From Bradyrhizobium sp. CCBAU 51627 (GTDB taxonomy: Bacteria > Pseudomonadota > Alphaproteobacteria > Rhizobiales > Xanthobacteraceae), in assembly GCF_028128765.1 (NCBI RefSeq), contig NZ_LBJG01000012.1, forward strand, positions 95,181-159,180: a DNA stretch of 64,000 nt. Direction: 5' to 3'. This document shows, in pieces, positions 53,611-62,322 of this stretch. Both the position numbers and the translations under genes were made by a program. Numbering within the stretch: position 1 is the stretch's first letter; every line of letters begins with the position of its first letter. The notes under the pieces were generated by a model. That model made no database searches. It saw only the letters and a list, made by a program, of their open reading frames with translations, and had not been told where the DNA came from.

Positions 53611-54099
53611 TTAACCGTTCGTTGACCACACGCGGCCGGGCTCGGAGTGCAGCATGGAGAAGGCGATCCCCATGAAGACGCTGTAGGCGAGCACCATCAC
53701 GAGAGAAAAGGCCGCGGGAAGTGCGCCGAGCTCCAGGTGGGACGCGAACGGTCCTCTTCCCAGGATCGGAAAGTAGAGTAGTCCCATCGCGATCCAACCC
53801 ATCATGCCGAAGACGAATCCCTTCACGATCGCGTTGTGGCCGGGCAGTAGATGGTAGGTGGACCGGAAAAGGATGCCGAGCACGAAAGTGCCGTTCACGA
53901 AGGATATGACCCAGGGCACGGTCGGATGCACGGCGCCGCCGAGCCAGTCGCTCAGACCATGCTGAAGATCCCGGTAGGGGTGAAAGGTCGGAAGCCAGCC
54001 CATCCAGCGCTTCAGGAACATGACAGTGCTGTGGGCGGCGTTGCCACACAGGCCGGCTGCGATGGATTTCCAGACCTTATGGGCTCCTATCTGATGCAT
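53611..54099 (-). CDS. Membrane protein at the end of the sqr operon, unknown
   Basis: This 162-residue protein has four hydrophobic helices (IAAGLCGNAAHSTVMFL, WVISFVNGTFVLGILF, IVKGFVFGMMGWIAMGLLYF, AFSLVMVLAYSVFMGIAFSM). A polar HxxxxxxxxLPGHN segment lies between helices 2 and 3. I recall similar proteins annotated only by DUF. It lies 19 nt after ccoG in the same direction, so it is probably the last gene of the sqr-trxC-DUF2892-ccoG unit. The ATG at 54099 is chosen; the upstream frame is not protein-like. Confidence 0.6.
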   Translation of the reverse strand: MHQIGAHKVWKSIAAGLCGNAAHSTVMFLKRWMGWLPTFHPYRDLQHGLSDWLGGAVHPTVPWVISFVNGTFVLGILFRSTYHLLPGHNAIVKGFVFGMMGWIAMGLLYFPILGRGPFASHLELGALPAAFSLVMVLAYSVFMGIAFSMLHSEPGRVWSTNG

Positions 54100-54118
54100 C
54101 GCCCCTTCGCTGCGTCCA

Positions 54119-55558
54119 TCATCGATCGGCCGGCACAAAATGGTCGCGCGCGGTCGCCGTCTGTCCGCTCGCAACATCGGTCGAACCGATCTCGACATTG
54201 ACGGCCGACTTCGGCAATTGCGCTGGCGGAACCTGCACCGACATCCTGACCTCCCGGGTCTGATCCTGCCCGACCTCGACGATCAGCCTGCCGTCTGGCT
54301 GGGGCTCGATACCGGCGATGCGCGCGGTCGCACCCGGCAAACCCGTGACCTCGATCGCGAATGATCGCGCCATGCCCTTGTTGAGGAGGCGAACGGTATA
54401 GTCATTGCGCACCCCGCCATCGGCGAGCTGTACAAACAGCGGATTGCGCTCGTGCAGGACATTGATGCTCATCGTGCTGCGTGTTGCAAGGGTATAAAGC
54501 ATGATGCTGCCGACGATCGCGATGGCAGCGACGTAGATCAGAGTGCGCGGGCGGATGATGCGGTAAATCGGCACCTTGCCTTCGCGGCGACGCTGGATAT
54601 TGATGTCGGTGTCGTAGCCGATCAGGCCGGTGGGCCGGCCGAGTTCGCGCATCACGTTGTCGCAGGCATCGATGCACAGGCCGCACTGGATGCAGCCGAG
54701 CTGGATTCCATGGCGGATGTCGACGCCGGTCGGACAGACATTGATGCACTGATGGCAATCGACGCAGTCACCGGCGACATCGCCATGGGCGCGGGCGGCC
54801 TCCGCCTTCTTCACCGACATGCGCGGCTCGCCGCGGTCGCGACGATAGGTGACGTTGAGCGCCCACTCATCGGTCAGTGCCGCCTGGATGCGCGGCCAGG
54901 GGCACATATAGATGCAGGTCTGTTCGCGGGCGTGCCCGGCGAAAAGGTAAGTCGTGGCGGTGAGGATGCCGATCCAGAGATAGGCAATGAAGGGGGCCTG
55001 GAAAGTCGCCAGCTCCTTCACCAGGGTCGGCGCGTCATCGAAATAGAGTACCCAGGCGCCGCCGGTCCACCACGCGATCATGATCCAGAGAAAGTGCTTG
55101 GTTGCGACTTTCCGGATGTGACCAAAGCTCCAGTAACGCTTGTCGCCCTGCATGCGGTCGCGCCGGTCGCCTTCGACCCAGCGCTCGACGGCGTAGAACA
55201 GGTCGGTCCACACCGTTTGCGGGCACAGGTAGCCGCACCACAGCCGGCCCGCCACCGCGTTCATCAGGAACAGCGTCAGGGCGGCGATGATCAGGAGACC
55301 GGTGAAGTAGTAGACCTCCTGCGGCCACAGCTCGATGAAGAAGAAATAGAAGCGGCGATGGGGCAGGTCGATGAGCACGGCCTGGCTCGGCTGGCCGGGG
55401 CCGCGATCCCAGCGCACGAAGGGCAGCAGATAATAGATGCCCAACGTGACGCAGAGGACCGCCCATTTGATGCGGCGAAACTGCCCGCGCACCGACTGCG
55501 GATAGACCTTCTTGCGTTTCTCGTAGAGAGGTCCCTCGATGAAGGTGTCGTCGGTCAT
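54119..55558 (-). CDS. ccoG: Cytochrome oxidase accessory protein CcoG (FixG), orphan copy
   Basis: This 479-residue membrane ferredoxin-like protein has several membrane helices, with YLLPFVRWDRGPGQPSQAVL near residue 45 and GRLWCGYLCPQTVWTD around residue 105. Two [4Fe-4S] motifs follow, CVDCHQCINVCPTG and CIQCGLCIDACDN. A final membrane helix and a periplasmic Ig-like domain end the protein. CcoG is the Cu(II) reductase used in cbb3 oxidase assembly and normally lies in ccoNOQP-ccoGHIS. Here no cbb3 genes are present; it is the fourth gene of the sqr operon. ATG 55558 follows GGGGGA. Confidence 0.92.
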   Translation of the reverse strand: MTDDTFIEGPLYEKRKKVYPQSVRGQFRRIKWAVLCVTLGIYYLLPFVRWDRGPGQPSQAVLIDLPHRRFYFFFIELWPQEVYYFTGLLIIAALTLFLMNAVAGRLWCGYLCPQTVWTDLFYAVERWVEGDRRDRMQGDKRYWSFGHIRKVATKHFLWIMIAWWTGGAWVLYFDDAPTLVKELATFQAPFIAYLWIGILTATTYLFAGHAREQTCIYMCPWPRIQAALTDEWALNVTYRRDRGEPRMSVKKAEAARAHGDVAGDCVDCHQCINVCPTGVDIRHGIQLGCIQCGLCIDACDNVMRELGRPTGLIGYDTDINIQRRREGKVPIYRIIRPRTLIYVAAIAIVGSIMLYTLATRSTMSINVLHERNPLFVQLADGGVRNDYTVRLLNKGMARSFAIEVTGLPGATARIAGIEPQPDGRLIVEVGQDQTREVRMSVQVPPAQLPKSAVNVEIGSTDVASGQTATARDHFVPADR

Positions 55559-55595
55559 GGCAAATTCCCCCGCATCACAATCTACGTCTGCGCGC

Positions 55596-55799
55596 TCACG
55601 AGAACGCGCAGCCGCTGCTCAGGCCCAGCTTCCTGAACACGATCGCCGCGGGACAGAAGCCCGTAAACGAAGCCTGCAGCATGTTCAGCCCGGCAAAGGC
55701 CGTCAGCAGGTACCAGTACGCATTGACGTATGTGCCCAGCGCAAGTCCGAGCAGGACGACGAATCCCGCGAAAGCGAGAACGGCTTTGTCTACATTCAT
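55596..55799 (-). CDS. DUF2892 (YgaP-like) membrane protein
   Basis: This 67-residue protein has two membrane helices and the DUF2892 pattern: N-terminal MNVDKAVLAFAGFVVLLGLAL and a GFCPAAIVFRKLGL end. The domain is the membrane part of the rhodanese YgaP and occurs alone in sulfur-related operons. Its Cys residues (GFCP, GCAFS) may be functional. It lies between trxC and ccoG with short gaps. Confidence 0.85.
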   Translation of the reverse strand: MNVDKAVLAFAGFVVLLGLALGTYVNAYWYLLTAFAGLNMLQASFTGFCPAAIVFRKLGLSSGCAFS

Positions 55800-55811
55800 G
55801 GTATGCTCCTT

Positions 55812-56270
55812 CTAGGTATGGTCACGTTCCGAACGGGTGAGGCTCGCTTCAGTCCAGGCCACGATGCTGCGCGCATCCATCGCACCCGCCTGGCGGGCAA
55901 TCTCGCGCCCGCCACGCATCAGCAGCAGCGTCGGGATGCCGCTGATGTTGAAGCGTGACGACACCGCAGGCGCATTGTCCGAATTGAGTTTCAACAGCCG
56001 GACCCTCGGCTCCAGCTGTTGTGCGGCGCGCTCGAACATCGGCGCCATGGCGCGGCAAGGGCCGCACCATGGTGCCCAGACATCGACCAGCACGGGAATG
56101 TCGTTATTGGCGACATGGCGGCTGAAGGCTTCTTCGTTCACCTCGATCGGATGACCGGTGAACATCGGCTGGTGGCACGCGCCGCAACGCGCGCCTTCGG
56201 GCGCGCGTTCGACGGGCAGGCGATTGACGCGCCCGCAACTGCCACAGACGACCTGGCGTGTGGCGCTCAT
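55812..56270 (-). CDS. trxC: Thioredoxin TrxC (thioredoxin 2)
   Basis: This 152-residue protein has an N-terminal zinc ribbon (C9, C12, C29, C32) followed by a thioredoxin fold with the active site WCGPC at 68-72 and the cis-Pro loop GIPTLLLM. This architecture is diagnostic of TrxC. It would reduce persulfides or protein disulfides formed when sulfide is oxidised. ATG 56270 overlaps the sqr stop codon; the frame continues upstream but only in the sqr shadow. Confidence 0.93.
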   Translation of the reverse strand: MSATRQVVCGSCGRVNRLPVERAPEGARCGACHQPMFTGHPIEVNEEAFSRHVANNDIPVLVDVWAPWCGPCRAMAPMFERAAQQLEPRVRLLKLNSDNAPAVSSRFNISGIPTLLLMRGGREIARQAGAMDARSIVAWTEASLTRSERDHT

Positions 56271-57553
56271 GTGCCTGTTCGGACCTCCTTGATCTTGGCG
56301 ATGTTCAGCCTGTCGAGCAGGAAGCGCTCGTAGAACGGCTCGCTCTCGCCGCGCCGCATCTTGCGGAGGAAGTACTTCTCGAAGGCGACCTTGGCGAAGT
56401 GCACCCACTCCCCCTTGGACGACCAGTTGACGTTGCGCGGCGGGATCTGCGGCTGCGCGAGGAAGGCGACCCCGGAATCGCCGAAGTCGGCGAGGCAGAT
56501 CGCGTTCCAGGTCGGCTGCGCCGTCGGCGCCTTGCCGCGGAGCAGGGCGCCGATGTTGATCGCGGTCGCCGTCACCATGGATTCGATCATGAAGCCGGTC
56601 TTGGGAACGCCGACCGGCACCGGAGTCGCGCCGACCGGCGCGATCGCCACGCAGACGCCGACCGCAAACACGTTCGGGAAGTCGGGGTTCTGCTGATGCT
56701 TGTCGACGATGACGAAGCCGCGCGGGTTGGTCAGCTTCTCGATGCCGCGCACGGCCTCGACGCCGCGAAAGGCGGGCAGCATCATCGAATAGGCGAAGGG
56801 CAGCTCATGGGCCTTGTGAGAGGTGCCGTTGTCGGCGAACTCCTCCACCGACATCATGCCGGGGGTGACCTTGTCGACGCGGGCGTTCGTGATCCACTTG
56901 ATGTGCTTCTCGCGCATCTCGCTTTCGAGAAGGCCCTTGGTGTCGCCGACGCCGTCGAGACCGAGATGGCCGATATATGGCTCCGAGGTGACGAATGTCA
57001 TCGGGACCCGGTCGCGCAATTTCCGCCGGCGCAGCTCGGTTTCCAGGATGAAGAGGAATTCATAGGCGGGGCCGAAGCAGGAAGCGCCCTGAACGGCTCC
57101 GATCACGACCGGACCGGGATTGGCCGCGAGCTTCTCGAAGGCTTCGCGGGCATGCGCGGCATGATCGACGTGGCAGATCGACTGGGTATGGCCCTGCGGC
57201 CCGAGACCCGGAATCTCGTCGGACGCCAGCTCGGGGCCGGTCGCCACGACCAGATAATCATAGTCGATCGACGTGCCGTCGCCGAGTTCGACGCGGTTCT
57301 CGGTCGGGTGCACGCGCTTGGCGCCCTGCGTGAGCAGCCGCACCCCCTTGCGCTTCATGACGTCAGCGAGATCGATCTCGATCTCCTCACGCTTGCGCCA
57401 ACCGACCGCGACCCAGGGGTTTGAAGGCACGAAATGATAGACCGCGCCTTGCGAGACGACGCTGAGGCGATCGTCCTTTCTCAACTGGGGCAGCAATTCA
57501 TAGGCCATCAGCGTTCCGCTCAGGCCGGCTCCGATTACGACGACTTCCGCCAT
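56267..57553 (-). CDS. sqr: Sulfide:quinone oxidoreductase
   Basis: This 428-residue FAD enzyme has the dinucleotide motif GAGLSG (residues 8-13), then HFVPSNPWVAVGWRKRE and DYLVVATGPEL. Candidate redox cysteines are in QGASCFGPAYEF and VGVCVAIAP, and the C-terminus is membrane-associating. It oxidises sulfide at the membrane, passing electrons to quinone and giving persulfide or polysulfide. The ATG follows GGAGGTACCC. It is first gene of sqr-trxC-DUF2892-ccoG-membrane protein, divergent from the ArsR-type regulator. The exact SQR type is not resolved here. Confidence 0.9.
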   Translation of the reverse strand: MAEVVVIGAGLSGTLMAYELLPQLRKDDRLSVVSQGAVYHFVPSNPWVAVGWRKREEIEIDLADVMKRKGVRLLTQGAKRVHPTENRVELGDGTSIDYDYLVVATGPELASDEIPGLGPQGHTQSICHVDHAAHAREAFEKLAANPGPVVIGAVQGASCFGPAYEFLFILETELRRRKLRDRVPMTFVTSEPYIGHLGLDGVGDTKGLLESEMREKHIKWITNARVDKVTPGMMSVEEFADNGTSHKAHELPFAYSMMLPAFRGVEAVRGIEKLTNPRGFVIVDKHQQNPDFPNVFAVGVCVAIAPVGATPVPVGVPKTGFMIESMVTATAINIGALLRGKAPTAQPTWNAICLADFGDSGVAFLAQPQIPPRNVNWSSKGEWVHFAKVAFEKYFLRKMRRGESEPFYERFLLDRLNIAKIKEVRTGT

Positions 57554-57611
57554 GGGTACCTCCGTTGAACCAAACTGCTCCGCCGGTTCAGCTCCGGCTG
57601 TCGTGCAGTGC

Positions 57612-57645
57612 TTGACTATATATTCGTAATTGCGTATATACGCAA
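57612..57645. promoter_or_regulatory. Divergent overlapping promoters and operator for sqr and its regulator
   Basis: Rightward: -35 TTGACT (57612-57617), 17 nt, -10 TATATA (57635-57640). Leftward: -35 TTGCGT (57645-57640), 17 nt, -10 TATATA (57622-57617). The two promoters interlock. Between them is a near-palindrome, TATATTCG-N6-CGTATATA (57619-57640), and a perfect one, TGCGTATATACGCA (57631-57644). One bound dimer could silence both. Confidence 0.75.
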
Positions 57646-57647
57646 GT

Positions 57648-57968
57648 ATGAAGATGAATGCTGAAGTCATGGAGCGGGCGGCGGATCAGGCGAGCGAGCT
57701 GCTGAAGGCGCTCGCCAACCGGCATCGCCTGCTGATCATCTGCCAATTGATCGATGGCGAGCGATCGGTCGGCGAACTCGCCGAGTTTCTCGACCTGCGG
57801 GACTCCACCGTGTCGCAGCATCTTGCGCTCCTTCGCAAGGATGGCCTGGTGTCCGCCCGGCGCGAGGCCCAGACCATCTTCTATTCGATCGCCAGCGAGC
57901 CGGCGCGCGAAGTGCTGAAGACGCTCTATCAGGCGTTTTGCGCGCCGAAGTCCGCCAAGGCCAAATAA
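57648..57968 (+). CDS. ArsR-family persulfide-type sensor (SqrR/BigR-like)
   Basis: This 106-residue winged-helix protein has ELLKALANRHRLLIICQL (about residues 17-34) and the recognition helix RDSTVSQHLALLRKDGLVSARR. It has only two cysteines, C32 and C98, 66 residues apart, the same spacing as the C41/C107 pair that forms a polysulfide bridge in SqrR and the equivalent pair in BigR. Metal-site motifs of classical ArsR are absent. It is divergent from sqr. The -10 ends 7 nt before ATG 57648, so the message may be leaderless; ATG 57654 and 57669 are alternatives. Confidence 0.85.
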   Translation: MKMNAEVMERAADQASELLKALANRHRLLIICQLIDGERSVGELAEFLDLRDSTVSQHLALLRKDGLVSARREAQTIFYSIASEPAREVLKTLYQAFCAPKSAKAK

Positions 57969-58068
57969 AACTAGGAGAGCTCGGGGAAGGGCGCCTTGAG
58001 CAGGATCAACGCGCCGCACTCCGATGCAGATGAAATGACCCGCGCAGCGGCGTGGTGAGACATTGATC

Positions 58069-59091
58069 ATGACACGGAACTGTCCCATGCGATGTATGGC
58101 AAGGTATTTGGGCTTGCTGGCCGCCTTCGCGGCCATCGGCCTGTCTGGAACATCGGCGACGGCGGCCGAAACACTCGTCGTCGCGTCGCAATCGATCGCG
58201 GACGAAAAGGCCGTGTTCGCCACGGTCGAAAGCATCAGCGTGGTGCCGGCGCGCGGGCGCATCGGCGGCACGGTGGCTCAGCTCAAGGTCAGGGAAGGGG
58301 ATCGCGTCGCCGCCGGCCAGGCGATCGCGACCATCGGTGACGAAAAACTCGTGCTGCAGATGAAGTCGCTCGACGCGCAGATCGAGGCCCTGCAGGCACA
58401 GGCGAACCAAGCGCAGCTCGACTTCACCCGGACCGAAGGGCTGGTCGAGCGCGGTATCCTGCCACGGATCAAACTCGACGAACAGCGTACGGCGCTGAAC
58501 GTCGCCGAAAACGGCTTGCGTGCCAAAACGGCAGAACGTGCTGTCATCAACGAGCAGCTCAACCAGGGGCAAGTGCTCGCGCCGGCCGATGGCCGCGTGC
58601 TGAAGAGGCTCATCACCGTGGGATCCGTGGTGCTCGCGGGCGATCCCATCGTCACCGTTGCCCAGCAGCATTTCAAATTGCGGCTTCGCGTGCCGGAGCG
58701 GCATGCGCGCTTCCTCAAGGCGGGCGACAAGATTCGAATCGACGGCGCAGAATTCGTCGGCGAAGCCGCCAAATCGGGCGTCATCGATCTCGTCTATCCG
58801 CAGATCGAGGAGGGCCGGGTCATCGCGGACGCGACGGTCGACGGGCTCGGCGAATATTTCGTCGGCGACCGTTTGCGGGTCTGGATATCAGGCGGAACGC
58901 GGACAGCCTTCGTCATTCCGTCCAGCTACGTGACAACCCGGTTCGGCATCGACTACGTCAAGCTCCGGAAGGGCGACGTCACGATCGAGGTCCCGGTGCA
59001 GCGCGGGCGCGACTTGCCGACGCCAGCGCTGCCTGACGGCCTCGAAATACTGTCCGGCATCGGCGCCGGCGACTGGTTGGTGCAGCCGTGA
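58069..59091 (+). CDS. RND efflux periplasmic adaptor (membrane fusion protein)
   Basis: This protein of about 340 residues has a signal peptide (to about residue 33, cleavage after ATA). The lipoyl/hairpin/beta-barrel order of MFPs follows: RIGGTVAQLKVREGDRVAAGQAIATI as first lipoyl half, a short coiled hairpin (about 100-150), then APADGRVLKRLITVGSVVLAGDPIVTV. It bridges the RND pump to an outer-membrane channel, which is not encoded here. Start options are TTG 58063 and ATG 58069, 58087, 58096; ribosome sites are weak. The stop overlaps the pump start by 4 nt. Confidence 0.9.
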   Translation: MTRNCPMRCMARYLGLLAAFAAIGLSGTSATAAETLVVASQSIADEKAVFATVESISVVPARGRIGGTVAQLKVREGDRVAAGQAIATIGDEKLVLQMKSLDAQIEALQAQANQAQLDFTRTEGLVERGILPRIKLDEQRTALNVAENGLRAKTAERAVINEQLNQGQVLAPADGRVLKRLITVGSVVLAGDPIVTVAQQHFKLRLRVPERHARFLKAGDKIRIDGAEFVGEAAKSGVIDLVYPQIEEGRVIADATVDGLGEYFVGDRLRVWISGGTRTAFVIPSSYVTTRFGIDYVKLRKGDVTIEVPVQRGRDLPTPALPDGLEILSGIGAGDWLVQP

Positions 59092-62000
59092 ATCTCGGAC
59101 TGTCAGGACGGTTGACCAGGTCGACCATCGCTTCGCCGCTCACGCCGCTGTTCCTGCTCGCGGCCCTTATCGTGGGGCTGATCGCCGTCATGGTGATTCC
59201 ACGCGAGGAGGAGCCGCAGATCAGCGTTCCCATGGTGGATATCCGCATCAACGCCGATGGTTTGCGCGGCCCGGACGCGGTCGAGCTGGTGACCAAGCCG
59301 CTGGAATCGATCGTCAAGGGCATCGATGGCGTCGAGCACGTCTACAGCCAGACCGAGGACGACCGCGTGATGGTGACCGCGCGCTTCCTGGTCGGCACCA
59401 AGTTCGAGGACGCGATCCTTCGGGTGCACGAGAAGATCCGCGCCAATCTCGATCGCATTCCCGTCGGCATCCCCGAGCCACTGATCGTCGGCCGGGGTAT
59501 CAACGACGTCGCGGTGACGGTGCTGACGCTCTCGCCCAAGCCCGAAGCGGCCAGCCGCTGGACCGACAAGGATCTTTACGAACTCGCCGATAAGCTGCGC
59601 GCGGAACTGATGAAGGTCGACGATATCGGCCTGACCTACATCTCAGGCGGCGCGCCGCAACAGATCCGGGTCGAGCCCGATTCGGAGAAGCTTTCGCTGT
59701 TCGGCGTCACGCTGCAGCAGCTCGTGGCCAAAGTGAAGGATGCCAACCGCTCGTTTCTGGCGGGACAGGTGCGCGATACCGGCCTCGTGCGCAACGTCGC
59801 GGCCGGCCAGACGCTGTCGGGCATCCCGGACATAGGATTGCTGCTGATCACGACCCGCGACGGCCGCCCGGTCTACGTCAAGGACGTCGCCTCCGTCATC
59901 GTCGGGCCGAGCACAATCGAACATCGGGTCTGGACGGATTCGCGCGACGCCGGGGGACAGTGGGCGCGGTCGCCGGCAGTCAGCCTGGCGCTGGCCAAGC
60001 GCGCCGGTGCCAATGCGGTTGTCGTATCGGAAAACATTGCCAAACGCCTTGAAGGACTGAAGTCCCGCCTGATCCCCGACGATGTCCAGGTGACGGTAAC
60101 GCGCGACTACGGCGAGACGGCCAACGAGAAGGCCAACGAGCTGTTGTTTCACCTCGGGCTCGCAACCCTCTCGATCGTCGTCCTGATCGCGATCGCGATC
60201 GGCTGGCGCGAGGCTTTGGTGACCTTCGTCGTGATCCCCACCACGATCCTGCTGACGATGTTCGCCGCCAATCTGATGGGCTACACCATCAACCGGGTCA
60301 GCCTGTTCGCGCTGATCTTTTCGATCGGCATTCTCGTCGACGATGCCATCGTCGTCGTTGAGAATATTGCCCGGCACTGGGGCATGCGAGATGGCCGGCC
60401 GCGCTTGCAGGCGACCATCGAGGCGGTGGCGGAAGTCGGCAACCCCACGATCGTCGCAACGTTGACGGTGGTCGCCGCGCTGTTGCCGATGCTGTTCGTG
60501 TCGGGCCTGATGGGTCCCTATATGGCGCCGATTCCGGCCAATGCGTCGGCAGCCATGCTGTTCTCGTTCTTTGTCGCAATGGTGGTGGCTCCGTGGCTGA
60601 TGCTCAAGCTCGCGCCGAAGGGCGACAATGTGGCGGCCCATGCGGCGCATGATGAGGGCCGGCTCGGCCGGATCTACCGGCGCTTCGCCACGCCGATCGT
60701 GCGGAGCAAGCGATCGGCCTGGATATTCCTGCTCGGTGTCGGCATTGCGACGCTGCTGTCGATGACGCTGTTTGCGACCAAGTCGGTGACAGTCAAGCTT
60801 TTACCGTTCGACAACAAGTCGGAAATCGCTGTCGTCATCGACCTGCCGGAAGGGGCGAGCCTGGAAGCCACCGAGCGCGTGCTGTTCGGCGCGGCCGAGC
60901 TCGCGCGACAGCTGCCGGAGGTCACCTCGCTGCAATCCTACGCCGGCACACCGGCTCCCTTCAATTTCAACGGCTTGGTGCGGCACTACTACTTGCGCGA
61001 GCGGCCCGAACTCGGCGAGGTCCAGGTCAATCTGGCTCCCCGCGGCGAGCGCAAGCGCGCCAGCCATCAGATCGCGCTCGAGTTGCGCGAGAAGATGAAG
61101 GCGCTCGATCCGCCCAAAGGGACCAGCATCAAGGTGGTCGAAGTGCCGCCCGGGCCGCCGGTGCTCTCGACGCTGCTCGCCGAGATCTACGGTCCCGATG
61201 CGGCCACGCGCCGCGCGGTCACGGCCGAACTCAAGAAGATCTTCGCGGAGGTGCCGTTCATCGTCGACATCGACGATTCCATCGGCGAGAAGCGGCCCCG
61301 GCTGCGGCTTTCGATCGACCAGGAACGGCTTGAATTCTTCGGCGTCGAGCAGCGCGACGTCTACGACACCATCCAGGCGCTGTTCGGCGGCATCTCGATC
61401 GGCTATTCCCATCGTGGCGAGGATCGCAATCCGATCGAGATCGCGGTGCATCTCGGAAAACGCGATCTGGCCTGGGACGAGGCGCTGGCCTCTACGCCCG
61501 TGCCGGCCAATACATTGCCGGGCAGCAAGACGGTGGTCGAACTCGGACAGGTCGTGAAGGCGACGATGGAAGAGGGCTCACCGACGATCTTCCGCCGGGA
61601 CGGCCGCTTTGCAGACATGGTGATGGCCGAGCTCGCCGGGCGCTTCGAGGCGCCGCTCTATGGCATGCTCGCTGTCGCCGACCGGGTGGATGCCCATGAC
61701 TGGGGCAAGCTGCCGAAGCCTGCGATCAACCTGCACGGCCAACCGTCTGACGAGTCGCATCCTACGCTGCTGTGGGATGGGGAATGGGAAATCACATGGG
61801 TGACGTTCCGCGACATGGGAGCGGCGTTCGGCGCCGCAATTCTCGGCATCTACGTGCTGGTGGTCGCCCAGTTCCGGAGCTTCCGTCTGCCGCTCGTTAT
61901 CCTGACGCCGATTCCGCTCACGCTGATCGGCATCCTGATCGGGCACTGGCTGTTGGGCGCGCCGTTCACCGCGACCTCGATGATCGGCTTCATCGCGCTG

Positions 62001-62312
62001 GCCGGCATCATCGTGCGCAACTCGATCCTGCTGGTCGACTTCATCCGGCACAGCAGTGGAGACGGCAAGCCGCTTCGCGAGGTGGTGTTGGAGGCTGGCG
62101 CAGTTCGCTTCAAGCCGATCCTTCTCACCGCGCTCGCCGCCATGATCGGCGCTGCGACCATTCTGCTCGATCCGATCTTTCAGGGATTGGCGATTTCGCT
62201 TCTGTTCGGGCTTGCGTCGTCGACGCTGCTCACGGTGTTGGTGATTCCCGCGATCTATATCGCCTTGCGTGCACCGCCCGAGGCGACTTCGACCACAGCC
62301 AAATCCAGCTAG
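59088..62312 (+). CDS. RND efflux pump inner-membrane subunit
   Basis: This 1074-residue proton-driven transporter has 12 predicted membrane helices. There is an N-terminal helix at about residues 18-38, large periplasmic loops, and helices 2-6 at about 365-515. A central helix lies near 545-565, and helices 8-12 are at about 905-1065. Typical features are IPREEEPQISVPMVDIRI near the start and SLFALIFSIGILVDDAIVVVENI with the helix-4 acidic residues. It is more similar in pattern to the multidrug/AcrB-like group than to metal (CusA/CzcA) pumps. The substrate is unknown; linkage to a persulfide-type regulator suggests a sulfur-related or stress role (inference). Confidence 0.93.
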   Translation: MNLGLSGRLTRSTIASPLTPLFLLAALIVGLIAVMVIPREEEPQISVPMVDIRINADGLRGPDAVELVTKPLESIVKGIDGVEHVYSQTEDDRVMVTARFLVGTKFEDAILRVHEKIRANLDRIPVGIPEPLIVGRGINDVAVTVLTLSPKPEAASRWTDKDLYELADKLRAELMKVDDIGLTYISGGAPQQIRVEPDSEKLSLFGVTLQQLVAKVKDANRSFLAGQVRDTGLVRNVAAGQTLSGIPDIGLLLITTRDGRPVYVKDVASVIVGPSTIEHRVWTDSRDAGGQWARSPAVSLALAKRAGANAVVVSENIAKRLEGLKSRLIPDDVQVTVTRDYGETANEKANELLFHLGLATLSIVVLIAIAIGWREALVTFVVIPTTILLTMFAANLMGYTINRVSLFALIFSIGILVDDAIVVVENIARHWGMRDGRPRLQATIEAVAEVGNPTIVATLTVVAALLPMLFVSGLMGPYMAPIPANASAAMLFSFFVAMVVAPWLMLKLAPKGDNVAAHAAHDEGRLGRIYRRFATPIVRSKRSAWIFLLGVGIATLLSMTLFATKSVTVKLLPFDNKSEIAVVIDLPEGASLEATERVLFGAAELARQLPEVTSLQSYAGTPAPFNFNGLVRHYYLRERPELGEVQVNLAPRGERKRASHQIALELREKMKALDPPKGTSIKVVEVPPGPPVLSTLLAEIYGPDAATRRAVTAELKKIFAEVPFIVDIDDSIGEKRPRLRLSIDQERLEFFGVEQRDVYDTIQALFGGISIGYSHRGEDRNPIEIAVHLGKRDLAWDEALASTPVPANTLPGSKTVVELGQVVKATMEEGSPTIFRRDGRFADMVMAELAGRFEAPLYGMLAVADRVDAHDWGKLPKPAINLHGQPSDESHPTLLWDGEWEITWVTFRDMGAAFGAAILGIYVLVVAQFRSFRLPLVILTPIPLTLIGILIGHWLLGAPFTATSMIGFIALAGIIVRNSILLVDFIRHSSGDGKPLREVVLEAGAVRFKPILLTALAAMIGAATILLDPIFQGLAISLLFGLASSTLLTVLVIPAIYIALRAPPEATSTTAKSS

Positions 62313-62322
62313 CGAGGGTCCG

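Noticed and set aside
53611-53627. TTAACC with a second TTGACC at N7 spacing, resembling a CtrA box
   Set aside because: It overlaps the stop codon of a leftward gene and the end of an operon, with no promoter-proximal gene, and the second half is mismatched.
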